Both the position numbers and the translations under genes were made by a program. Below are positions 6,161 to 12,918 of a stretch of DNA of 22,422 bases, piece by piece. A model generated the notes under the pieces. That model was given only the letters and a program-made list of their open reading frames with translations, was not told the DNA's origin and did not search any database. The stretch covers positions 1 to 22,422 of the forward strand of contig JASEHN010000002.1 of assembly GCA_030018715.1 (NCBI GenBank), in the 5' to 3' direction. Source of the stretch: Thermodesulfobacteriota bacterium (GTDB lineage: Bacteria; Desulfobacterota; SM23-61). Within the stretch, counting starts at the first letter, position 1. Each line of letters opens with the position of its first letter.

Positions 6161-6579
6161 GGTGCTGGTCTCCTTTTCTTTTTTTGAAAGTTATAAAAAG
6201 TACGGCATGGGGAAAGTACCAACTCGGCCAAGAGTCGATTGTAAATTCCAATCCATGCTGGTGGCAAAACCTCCCGATAGTCTCTATTTCGGACATAGCC
6301 AGGGGACCATAGGGCTGAGAAATTATGCAGTAAGGCTTGCCGTCCTTGAGCCAGAGAGAAGGATGATCGGTCCGGGGCGGAAGACACAAGTGATTTTCAG
6401 AGGCGCCCGCCCAGAGGATCGTTTCAGGCCCCAGCCCTTGGCCCACCAATCCCTTAATTCCTCGTGAATTGCCTCGGCATAGGTTCTTTTAACCGTATCT
6501 AGATCGGAGATCTTCAACAACTTGTCTATGGCCTTGATTACCTCGGCCTGCTCGGGGGTGATTTCTGAAAAAAAACCAT
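6157..6579 (-). pseudogene. Multiply frameshifted gene of unknown function
   Basis: Three consecutive frames each carry a protein-like piece: SEITPEQAEVIKAIDKLL to EELRDWWAKGWG (about 6568-6433); then PETILWAGASENHLCLPP, SLWLKDGKPYCIISQPYG and HQHGLEFTIDSWPSWYFP (about 6432-6186); then a short tail whose TGA at 6159-6157 overlaps the HU ATG. The best start is ATG 6579 with AAAGGAGG (6592-6585) five bases upstream, but it is out of frame. Adding one base to each of three homopolymers (T8 at 6568-6575, G4 at 6429-6432, A7 at 6179-6185, minus-strand bases) restores a 141-residue protein with an ATGA junction to HU. An alternative start at 6652 has no visible ribosome-binding site. I do not recognise the family. 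Confidence 0.6.
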
Positions 6580-6669
6580 ACAACCCTCCTTTGGATTGGT
6601 GGAAGTGGCAAAATTGCCGAATTATGCGAACAATATCAAGATGATATGGCACATAGCCGAAAGTTTTGT

Positions 6670-7023
6670 TTCTATCTTCAGGGCCACAAAAAAGTTTTTA
6701 TTTTGTGTTTTCAAAATCGGGCATCTCTATATACGATTTTCTGGAGATGGAAGTAGATAGAAACAAAATTGCACCAAAAACCCTCGAAACTTAGGCCAGC
6801 CCTATGTTTGCGGGTTCTTTTGGGGGCGTTTCCACCCTTTCCCGCCTCAGTAATTTCAACAACTTACCTAATTTCCATCTATAAGGGCCACCAAAAAACT
6901 TTTTAACTTCCATCTAAACCGCTTCCTAAAAATCTTGAAATTTCCATCTACAGGCACATTTGAAAAAGTTGAAACATGGGCTGGTAAAGGGAATTTCCAT
7001 CTATCAGGGCACATAAAAAAGTG
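6670..7023 (+). repeat. Iteron-like repeats, candidate replication origin
   Basis: Copies of ATTTCCATCTAYNAGG(G)CAC, followed by an A-run and usually GTT or CTT, start at 6871, 6940 and 6993. Partial copies start at 6906 (ACTTCCATCTA) and 6670 (TTTCTATCTTCAGGGCCAC). An inverted copy, GATGGAAGTAGATAGAAAC, lies at about 6746-6764. Starts of 6871, 6906 and 6940 are 34-35 bases apart. The region is AT-rich and directly follows the leftward primase-helicase gene, the usual setting for an initiator-bound origin. Autoregulatory operators are an alternative. I see no gene between 6580 and 7030. Confidence 0.65.
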
Positions 7024-7030
7024 AAAAATC

Positions 7031-10018
7031 CTATTTAGAATAGGCTTCCCGCCAGTTTTTCTCGAAACAAAACTTCTTAGGGTCCAGACGCTCCAGGAAG
7101 TCCCAAACCTGAAAAAGTCGCGGTTCTGGTCTGTAGCCCTTCTGAACATTGGAATCGATCAGGTGGTTATCCCGGAAAAACCGCATATCGTTTTGGATGG
7201 TTTTAGGCTCAACGTCAAATTCGTCGGCCAGATCAGTTTTTCGCACCCGGGCCCCATCTGGACATTTCAGAAGTTCGTAAAAAATATGGTGAAACCGATG
7301 CTTCGGCCCTAATTCGCCACTGAGCTTAGCATTGATCTCCGCCACAATCTTTTCAACCCCCTGGAGTCCATGGGCAAAACGGTAGTTCTTGGCGTACTTG
7401 TCCAGTTTACAGTTCCTGGCCCCGTAAATCCTTTCCAGCAGATCGCAGACCATGGCGACGTGCTGGGGCTCCACTATCACCTGGCCGAAATCTTCGGTGG
7501 TGGAGAGGTCCAGAACCGCATAAGCCACCGATAACCGGGCCATGGTCTTGCGGAAGTCTTCCGAGTAAACTATGGGGAGGTCGTCGGAGCCGCCAAACCT
7601 GTCGCTCAGGTACTTGGCCGTTTTGCGGATATAATGGGCGGTGTTGTCGTCGATGATGATCTGCTCTGGCTTGAGGTTCCAGGCGTAGAAGATCAGGGCC
7701 CGGAGATTCTCGGCGGTTACTTGCTGGGGGCCGTCAGGCTGCTCGGGGTAGAAAATCTTCTCTTTATCCTCGATGTCCCAGGTGGCGGAGAACATGGCAA
7801 AGTCGATCCGCCGTATCATCATTTGAGGGTAAACGCCCTTGATGGCCTCGCACCCGTACCGGAAACTGTCCATGGTGCGTTGCTCTGCTGCCTGTTTGGG
7901 GTGGATCGGATTATTGCCGAAAAGAACCCGGGTGCGGCTCTCAAAAACCTTGTTCTGGATTTTGTCGATGCGCACCAGGCCGGTGTCTATGCCCTCCGCC
8001 ATGGTTTTAAGCTCGTCCCTGGCAATATCCTGAGCCTCGTCCACGATTAAGGCCTGCCGGGTCATCTTGAGCAGGGCGCCGGCCTTGATGCGCCAGCCGC
8101 GGCGCTCGTCATGCTCGCAGCCGTAGGTGATCCCGGTCCTGGAGGCCGTCATGCCGCTTACCCGGCTCCCCACGCCGGCGAAGTTGAACAACCCTTCGCT
8201 CACCGTGGTCTTGCCGGTGCCGGTGTCGCCTACGATGATAGCTGTCAGCCAGCCCCGGATTATGTCCTCTCCCGGGAAGTCAAACCACAAGGGGGAGCAG
8301 AGCACCAGAAGAACCCCCAGGTGCAGGTCCGGACGTTCATAAATCCGGGTTACATGGACGGCCAGGTCTGCCGCTATATAGCTTGGGTCCATCTCCCGGA
8401 GCTTTTCCAGAGAAAGCCGGTACTTCTCCACCGTGAACCCCTGGTAATCTTCTTCCAACCGCTCCAGAGTATCCACCAGCATAGTGGGCTGCTGGTCCCG
8501 GTAGGCCGTGAGCACCCGGCCGGCGGCCTGGTACTTGCCGATCTCCACCAGGGCACCGCCGATGATGTAGATGGGCTTCTCCACCAACTCTAGACGCTCG
8601 GGAGCCATGGCCCCCACTGTCTGGTGGGCATAGACCTCCCGGATGGTCAGTCGGTCCTCGTCCTTGTAGAGCAGCGCCGGTCGCCGGTCCTTGTCGCAAA
8701 CATAATCCCGCAGGTGTTTCTGCAGCTGCCCCTCGGTGGCCCGGACGCCGCTGATCATCACCCGCTCCCCCAGGGGAATATCAATTTCCTGAAGGCAGGA
8801 CCGGATCAAGGTCTTACCGTCAGGGCCGGTTAATCCGGCGCATTTTCCGTCTCGCAAGGCCGGGCAGCTTGTGACCTTCACCTTGGTCACCGCGTGGTAG
8901 GCGACGGTGTTTTCCCCATAGACCTGCAGGGGGACCGTCACCCGTTTGCCGGCGTATTCTGCTCGGTCAATCTGCTCAAAACTATCCAGGGGGATAGGAG
9001 GCTCCAGGTGGCTGACGGGCTTTGGGTAGGTGTGAAGGGCGGCCTGGGAGATCAATTCTTTCAACCGGGCCCCTGATCCCCCGTCTTTGATGATCCAATC
9101 GGTTAAATCTTTGTGGCTCTTGTCCACTGGCAGGTCATAGAGCCAGACTACTTTGATGGAAAGGACTTGGCCGGCCTCTACCGCCGCCTCGAACGCGGGG
9201 AGCACCAGGGAGTGCACCGCCTCCCGGCCCTGGGAGTCGGAGTCGTAGAGCAAGACGACGTGGTGGCCGTGGAAGTGCTTCACCCAATCCGCCTTAAACC
9301 CCTTGGCGCCATTGGTGGAGCTTACACCGATCATTCCGGTCTCCTGCTCCGCCAGCATGGCGTCAAACTCGCCTTCGGTGATGATGACCGTACCCGCCGG
9401 GGCCTTGGCCAGGCGTTCCAGCCCCCACAAACGGGCCTCGCCGTGCCCGGACCAGTTGAGGGTCTTGGGTTCCTTCTTGGAATTGTGGAAGCGGATGTTG
9501 ACGAGGGAGGAACCCATAGCCGTGGCATCGAACACCGGGATGGAGTTTCGTTCCCGCTTGGTGCACCAGCCGATTCGGAATTTGGCCAGGCTCTCTTCGG
9601 TGAGGCCGCGCTTTTCTTTGAGGAATTGGAGGGTTTCTGGGGTGAGGTTCTTCTGGAAGGCCTCCACGTCGGTTAGGGTGGGTTTGGGGCGGTCAGGCTG
9701 TTTCCTACCCCCTTCCCCGGTGAACACGCCGGATTCCCGGCCCAGGCGCTCGTAAGCATCTCTGCCGGTGATAAAAGGAGACCCCGGTATCCGGGCCAGC
9801 AGGTCGAAAAACGAAAACTTCCCATGGCCAATTGCTCCTTTGTCCACATAGATGCCCCGGAACCTGGGATCGCTGCCCACATTGATGGCCGCCGACGGTT
9901 TCTTGTCATTTCGGTCGACGGAGTGCACCTCCAGCCAACCATCGGCGGAGATTCGATTCCTGTCGGGAATCCTGCCGCCATATTTTTGAAAAACTGCCGC
10001 CAGGTCGGTGCGGCGCAT
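7031..10018 (-). CDS. TOPRIM primase-MCM helicase fusion
   Basis: 995 residues from ATG 10018 (GGGAGG at 10029-10024, five bases upstream); ATG 10045 would give 1004 residues with a weaker site. Numbering is for the long form. Residues 10-90 resemble the fold of a DnaG zinc domain without its cysteines. A TOPRIM domain follows (ITEGEFDA 222-229, LLYDSDSQG 265-273). A region at about 365-530 has cysteines 394, 402, 417 and 450, like the MCM OB/zinc part. An MCM-type AAA+ core has Walker A GDTGTGKT (606-613), IKAGALLKMTRQALIVDEAQD with Walker B (653-673), sensor-1 LFGNNP and an Arg-finger MMIRRIDF (742-749). A winged helix lies near 890-930. It probably primes and unwinds at the adjoining origin. 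The fusion appears unusual. Confidence 0.85.
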   Translation of the reverse strand: MRRTDLAAVFQKYGGRIPDRNRISADGWLEVHSVDRNDKKPSAAINVGSDPRFRGIYVDKGAIGHGKFSFFDLLARIPGSPFITGRDAYERLGRESGVFTGEGGRKQPDRPKPTLTDVEAFQKNLTPETLQFLKEKRGLTEESLAKFRIGWCTKRERNSIPVFDATAMGSSLVNIRFHNSKKEPKTLNWSGHGEARLWGLERLAKAPAGTVIITEGEFDAMLAEQETGMIGVSSTNGAKGFKADWVKHFHGHHVVLLYDSDSQGREAVHSLVLPAFEAAVEAGQVLSIKVVWLYDLPVDKSHKDLTDWIIKDGGSGARLKELISQAALHTYPKPVSHLEPPIPLDSFEQIDRAEYAGKRVTVPLQVYGENTVAYHAVTKVKVTSCPALRDGKCAGLTGPDGKTLIRSCLQEIDIPLGERVMISGVRATEGQLQKHLRDYVCDKDRRPALLYKDEDRLTIREVYAHQTVGAMAPERLELVEKPIYIIGGALVEIGKYQAAGRVLTAYRDQQPTMLVDTLERLEEDYQGFTVEKYRLSLEKLREMDPSYIAADLAVHVTRIYERPDLHLGVLLVLCSPLWFDFPGEDIIRGWLTAIIVGDTGTGKTTVSEGLFNFAGVGSRVSGMTASRTGITYGCEHDERRGWRIKAGALLKMTRQALIVDEAQDIARDELKTMAEGIDTGLVRIDKIQNKVFESRTRVLFGNNPIHPKQAAEQRTMDSFRYGCEAIKGVYPQMMIRRIDFAMFSATWDIEDKEKIFYPEQPDGPQQVTAENLRALIFYAWNLKPEQIIIDDNTAHYIRKTAKYLSDRFGGSDDLPIVYSEDFRKTMARLSVAYAVLDLSTTEDFGQVIVEPQHVAMVCDLLERIYGARNCKLDKYAKNYRFAHGLQGVEKIVAEINAKLSGELGPKHRFHHIFYELLKCPDGARVRKTDLADEFDVEPKTIQNDMRFFRDNHLIDSNVQKGYRPEPRLFQVWDFLERLDPKKFCFEKNWREAYSK

Positions 10019-10062
10019 GATTTCCTCCCGGAGCGGACTACTCATCTATCCCCCTGCTCAAG

Positions 10063-10098
10063 CGGCAAAAAAGGGGCAGGATTTAAGGCCCTGCCCCT
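10063..10098 (-). terminator. Rho-independent terminator before the helicase gene
   Basis: On the minus strand AGGGGCAGG (10098-10090), a nine-nt loop and CCTGCCCCT (10080-10072) are followed by TTTTTT (10072-10067). It is the terminator of the antirepressor gene, whose stop is only a few bases upstream. It also lies just 45 bases before the helicase start, leaving little room for a separate promoter, so helicase expression may depend on readthrough or antitermination. Confidence 0.8.
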
Positions 10099-10103
10099 AT
10101 TGG

Positions 10104-10859
10104 TTAGCTAACTATCTTCAGTTTCCGGCAGACCGGCGATCCTCTATCCAACTTCGCCACAGCGTCCCATTCGGCTTGCGCGACGAGCGTCTTGTGCATC
10201 AACCGCTGCGCCTCCGCGCTATGCGCCGGGGCTGCCAAATCCCGCAGCCTCCGCAAATCCTTGGCCAGGATGAGCGCCAAGTCGTCAGGAATTACGGGGA
10301 TGGTTTGGGCTTTCAGTTCCCTTTCCTTTGCCTCCAGGGCCTTGATCCGGGCGTTTAACCCCCAGAACCAAACCGGCATTTCCTCCACGTCATCCCAGGT
10401 GATCTTGCTTAACGCCTGGTCCCGTTGCCTTTGGGCCTCGGTCTCCAGTTCGGCAATCAACGTCTGGTCCGCCTGGTGGCGGGTCTCCAGTTGGGCCACG
10501 TGGTCCTTCAGGCGGTTAAGGTCGTGGGCCATGAACTTGGCCAGCCAGCGGCGCAACGCCTTGGACTTGGGCGTCCGCGCCAGGATCGCCAGCAGGTAGG
10601 CCCCCTGGGGATTGAAGGTGGTGAAGCGATAGGGCAATTTTCCCCCTGATTTCAACCATGTCGTCAAATTGACGACGCGGCGCAACCCCTCAAATTCGTC
10701 CCGGTTGCGCTCGTAAATCTTTAAAACATTTTTCCTGGGTTCACTGAACCCCAGGGCCTTGCCGATGTCCTCGGCGGAAAACCATTCCTCGCCGTCCTGT
10801 TCGATGACCGCCAACTGCATGCCCTCGAACTCCTCTTGCCGCACGATCTCTGTTACCAT
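10104..10859 (-). CDS. Bro-N domain phage antirepressor
   Basis: 251 residues from ATG 10859; GAGGAG six bases upstream makes this better than the ATG at 10916. Residues 1-110 match the Bro-N fold: FEGMQLAVIEQDGEEWFSAE, DIGKALGFSEPRKNV, then FTTFNPQGAYLLAILARTPK. A helical middle (about 115-185) has coiled-coil character (RLKDHVAQLETRHQADQ) and the C-terminus is basic. Bro-N proteins of temperate phages often act as antirepressors that bind and inactivate the prophage repressor. Here that fits the CI-like repressor, which lacks its self-cleavage lysine. It lies in the leftward operon downstream of the Cro-like gene and ends at a strong terminator. Confidence 0.75.
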   Translation of the reverse strand: MVTEIVRQEEFEGMQLAVIEQDGEEWFSAEDIGKALGFSEPRKNVLKIYERNRDEFEGLRRVVNLTTWLKSGGKLPYRFTTFNPQGAYLLAILARTPKSKALRRWLAKFMAHDLNRLKDHVAQLETRHQADQTLIAELETEAQRQRDQALSKITWDDVEEMPVWFWGLNARIKALEAKERELKAQTIPVIPDDLALILAKDLRRLRDLAAPAHSAEAQRLMHKTLVAQAEWDAVAKLDRGSPVCRKLKIVS

Positions 10860-10907
10860 CACTGTCTCCTCTCGGATTTTAGCTGCGCCGTCTCTCTGGC
10901 GGCGGTA

Positions 10908-10997
10908 AAAATACAAAACTCGCCAGCGCTGCCTCGGCTCCGAGAGAAGCCGCCCCCGGCCTTGGGTTGCCCCTTGGTGACGGGTGACACTGGCGAG
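10908..10997 (-). terminator. Structured leader or terminator with long closing stem
   Basis: On the minus strand CTCGCCAG (10997-10990) pairs with CTGGCGAG (10926-10919), directly followed by TTTTGTATTTT (10918-10908). The 63-nt loop has its own hairpin, GGCT-TCTCTCGG-AGCC. This may be a terminator for the HNH-ERCC4 gene, or a regulated leader of the antirepressor. A further inverted repeat, CTCCGAGAG and CTCTCGGAG, links 10938-10946 to about 11056-11064. The gap 10860-11076 otherwise shows no gene I can support. Confidence 0.5.
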
Positions 10998-11076
10998 ATT
11001 TGTAGCTCTTTAGGTTGTGAGAAACAAAAAACGACCTGATGCCGGGGGTCAGCCGCTCTCGGAGTTTTCGGCACCA

Positions 11077-12102
11077 TCATTTTCCCCCGACTCGGGTTTT
11101 GCTGTCAAGTTTTTTCTCTTTCTCCCGGTCCTTCCAAAATCGCTCCAATAACCTGAAAGTATATTTCTCTGCGAAGGCTCGGTTGGGGCAGGTCCAGAAG
11201 TGCACCTGGTATCTCTGGCACCAGGCCGCAATAGAACTCACCATCGTTTTAGGCGGAAGCTGAGAACGGGCCGGCGGGCGCAGGACGATGGTGTCCCAAT
11301 CGGCCTCGATAATTACTGCGGCGAACTGATAGCTGGTCATCTTTTCTAACTCCCGTTCAAAGCGTTTACGTCCCGATCCAAAGGTAGAATAGGCATCTTG
11401 AAGAGATTTACGTTCAATACTGATTTGATCTTGATAGCCATCGATAGAGTAATCCCCCGCATTTAAACCAACTATTTTAACAGCAGACGGAGGAACAAGG
11501 CCGCTAAAAGAATATGGCAACTGTTCCCTCGAATCTACAAGAATGATAGGCCCGTTATAATTCATTTGGTTTTTGCAGTTGCGATGCCAACCTGAGTTGC
11601 TATTTGGCCTTACATAAAGATTATTTGGATTATCATAGGTTTGGCAAAATTTACATTTTAACCAATCAGCATGACCACAGGCCTTTAAAGCCACTTGCCT
11701 TTGGTGTAATAAATTGTGATAAGCTCGGTCTTGACAAATTACAAGATTAGCGGGCCGATTATCTGCTTTATTACCATTTACATGATGGGGTATTACGTTA
11801 GGTGGAAGAGGTTTGCATAGTACCTTTTCGACTACCAAAACATGTTCAAAAACGTAGCCATTCTTATCGCTGCGTGGATGGGAAGGCATTAAAATTAGCA
11901 CATATCCACTGCCATCTCTTTTTCTGCCTCCATTCCAATTATGGTGATTCTCCCCTTTTTTATGGTTATGATGATGTCCACTAACGAATCTTATTGGTTC
12001 TCCCCCTACCCACCCTCGCGCTTTACTATTACATGTAGCTATCTTGGTCTTCTGCCCGCATCCACACTGGCAGTATCCATAAGGAATCTGCTCAGGTTTC
12101 AA
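11077..12102 (-). CDS. HNH homing endonuclease fused to ERCC4-type nuclease
   Basis: 341 residues. The N-terminal half has a CQCGCG metal-binding start, HHHNHKKGENHHNWNGG, and a homing HNH module (EHVLVVEKVL, then IPHHVNGNKADNRPANLV). The C-terminal half from about residue 187 is an XPF/ERCC4 nuclease: IILVDSREQLPYSFSG, LNAGDYSIDGYQDQ, and the catalytic ERKSLQDAYSTFGSGRKRFE. ERCC4 nucleases cut branched DNA. The start is TTG 12102, overlapping the TGA of the upstream gene. The DNA of the HNH half and the fusion joint (about 11380-12090) is visibly AT-richer than its surroundings, which fits an incoming homing endonuclease that replaced the original N-terminus. Whether it is one working protein or a selfish insertion is open. 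Confidence 0.8.
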   Translation of the reverse strand: MKPEQIPYGYCQCGCGQKTKIATCNSKARGWVGGEPIRFVSGHHHNHKKGENHHNWNGGRKRDGSGYVLILMPSHPRSDKNGYVFEHVLVVEKVLCKPLPPNVIPHHVNGNKADNRPANLVICQDRAYHNLLHQRQVALKACGHADWLKCKFCQTYDNPNNLYVRPNSNSGWHRNCKNQMNYNGPIILVDSREQLPYSFSGLVPPSAVKIVGLNAGDYSIDGYQDQISIERKSLQDAYSTFGSGRKRFERELEKMTSYQFAAVIIEADWDTIVLRPPARSQLPPKTMVSSIAAWCQRYQVHFWTCPNRAFAEKYTFRLLERFWKDREKEKKLDSKTRVGGK

Positions 12103-12407
12103 CGCCGCTGCCTCTTCCTCACCGGAGCCGGGGTGAACAATCCGTATTCCAGGTTCAGCTTGGAGCCGTCAAGGAAGACCATTTCCAGGGTGTGGGCCAC
12201 TCGCAACATGGAGGCGTGGGCCAAGCCATGAGTCCGAATCCACTTAGACCCCAGCCACCGGAAAAGGAACACTCCCACTTCATCCACCAGGAGGCAGACA
12301 TCTCCTTTTTTCCAGGTGCTCCAGCCATGCGCCTCCCAACCGCAACTATTTAGCAGGGCAACCAGCTTCTTCCGGGGATCCCTTTCGTAATTTTCGCTGT
12401 TTGGCAT
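12099..12407 (-). CDS. Hypothetical protein, 102 residues
   Basis: Starts MPNSENYERDPRKKL and is moderately basic, with several Trp (WEAHGWSTWKKGD, FRWLGSKW) and a C-terminal KRQRR. ATG 12407 is preferred, although a GTG at 12425 is in frame; neither has a good ribosome-binding site. It overlaps the 3' end of the Cro-like gene by about 60 bases in another frame and its TGA overlaps the TTG start of the HNH-ERCC4 gene. Its position between an early regulator and a nuclease suggests a small early gene, but no family is recognised. Confidence 0.55.
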   Translation of the reverse strand: MPNSENYERDPRKKLVALLNSCGWEAHGWSTWKKGDVCLLVDEVGVFLFRWLGSKWIRTHGLAHASMLRVAHTLEMVFLDGSKLNLEYGLFTPAPVRKRQRR

Positions 12408-12633
12408 TGCAGTTCCGGCAGACACGGGAGAATAAATAAGGGACCAAGGCCGCCAGTTGGGGTTTCAAAGCCAAAATTTCGATGGGGCTGCCTTCCTCCT
12501 TGAGGAGGTCCACGATCTTCATGGCCATATCGTCCGGCAGCTTGCGCTTTCCATGGTTCCAACGCGAAACCAGGGACTTATCGACTCCCAAGGCCGGAGA
12601 TAGTCGCACCGGAATTCTGATGAGAGGTTTCAT
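12346..12633 (-). CDS. Cro-like helix-turn-helix regulator
   Basis: 95 residues from ATG 12633. Residues 1-45 contain a short HTH, LSPALGVDKSLVSRWNHGKR, in which DKSLVSRW is the recognition helix. The tail holds CRNCNAKQRK and a further Cys, a possible small metal site. It is transcribed away from the CI-like repressor across the switch region, so the Cro role is natural. The ATG lies seven bases after the -10 box of its promoter with no ribosome-binding site, so its mRNA is probably leaderless. The in-frame TTG at 12660 lies upstream of that -10 box. Confidence 0.7.
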   Translation of the reverse strand: MKPLIRIPVRLSPALGVDKSLVSRWNHGKRKLPDDMAMKIVDLLKEEGSPIEILALKPQLAALVPYLFSRVCRNCNAKQRKLRKGSPEEAGCPAK

Positions 12634-12640
12634 AATCGGG

Positions 12641-12670
12641 AAAATATGACATCCTGGCAATTTATGTCAA
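12641..12670 (-). promoter_or_regulatory. Leftward switch promoter with operator
   Basis: On the minus strand -35 TTGACA (12670-12665), an 18-bp spacer and -10 TATTTT (12646-12641) lead into the Cro-like ATG at 12633. The spacer contains the 13-bp near-palindrome TGCCAGGATGTCA (12659-12647 on the minus strand), which matches the four other sites. A repressor bound there would block RNA polymerase. Confidence 0.7.
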
Positions 12671-12703
12671 GAGGATTCTTTTTCTATTAGCACTTTTTTG
12701 TTG

Positions 12704-12731
12704 TTGACTTTTTGGCACGAACGACTATAAG
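12704..12731 (+). promoter_or_regulatory. Rightward promoter with operator upstream of the repressor
   Basis: -35 TTGACT (12704-12709), 16-bp spacer, -10 TATAAG (12726-12731). TGACTTTTTGGCA (12705-12717) overlaps the -35 box and matches the shared operator. It would give the repressor gene a second transcript with a leader of about 180 nt. TTGGCACG here resembles a sigma-54 -24 element but lacks the -12 part. Confidence 0.55.
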
Positions 12732-12738
12732 ATGATTC

Positions 12739-12859
12739 CCTAAGGGATTTTCGGAAGCCATTTTTAGGAAATCCCTAATAACAATTAAGGGGGATGATTA
12801 TCTGAAATAGGGAGGAAGGCGTCTCGACGCCCAGAGGGAAATGCTGAAAACCCTTAATT
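12739..12859. promoter_or_regulatory. Inverted repeats in the repressor leader
   Basis: Three inverted repeats lie between the two repressor promoters: AGGGATTT (12743-12750) with AAATCCCT (12769-12776); AATTAAGGG (12783-12791) with CCCTTAATT (12851-12859); and GGCGTC-TC-GACGCC (12818-12831). They could be RNA hairpins in the long leader or further binding sites. No gene is supported here; the in-frame ATG at 12841 has no good ribosome-binding site. Confidence 0.45.
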
Positions 12860-12880
12860 CAATAAAATCAAAGAATTATC

Positions 12881-12911
12881 TTGACAGGGGGTTGACCAAT
12901 TGGCATATAAT
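12881..12911 (+). promoter_or_regulatory. Repressor promoter with operator
   Basis: -35 TTGACA (12881-12886) and a perfect -10 TATAAT (12906-12911) are 19 bp apart, slightly long. TGACCAATTGGCA (12893-12905), matching the shared operator, fills the space up to the -10, which implies autoregulation. The repressor ATG begins seven bases after the -10 box. Confidence 0.7.
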
Positions 12912-12918
12912 CTGCGTT

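Noticed and set aside
6670..7023. CRISPR array
   Set aside because: Copies are imperfect, irregularly spaced and one is inverted; no cas genes are present. Iterons fit better.
6868..7149. Minus-strand ORF over the iterons (PVDGNFKIF-type repeats)
   Set aside because: Its internal repeats are just the translated DNA repeats and it overlaps the helicase end in another frame.
12711..12731. Sigma-54 promoter at TTGGCACG
   Set aside because: The -12 TTGCA element is absent at the required spacing, and a sigma-70 pair fits instead.
12841..12918. Longer repressor starting at ATG 12841
   Set aside because: The promoter -35/-10 lies inside this extension and no good ribosome-binding site precedes it.
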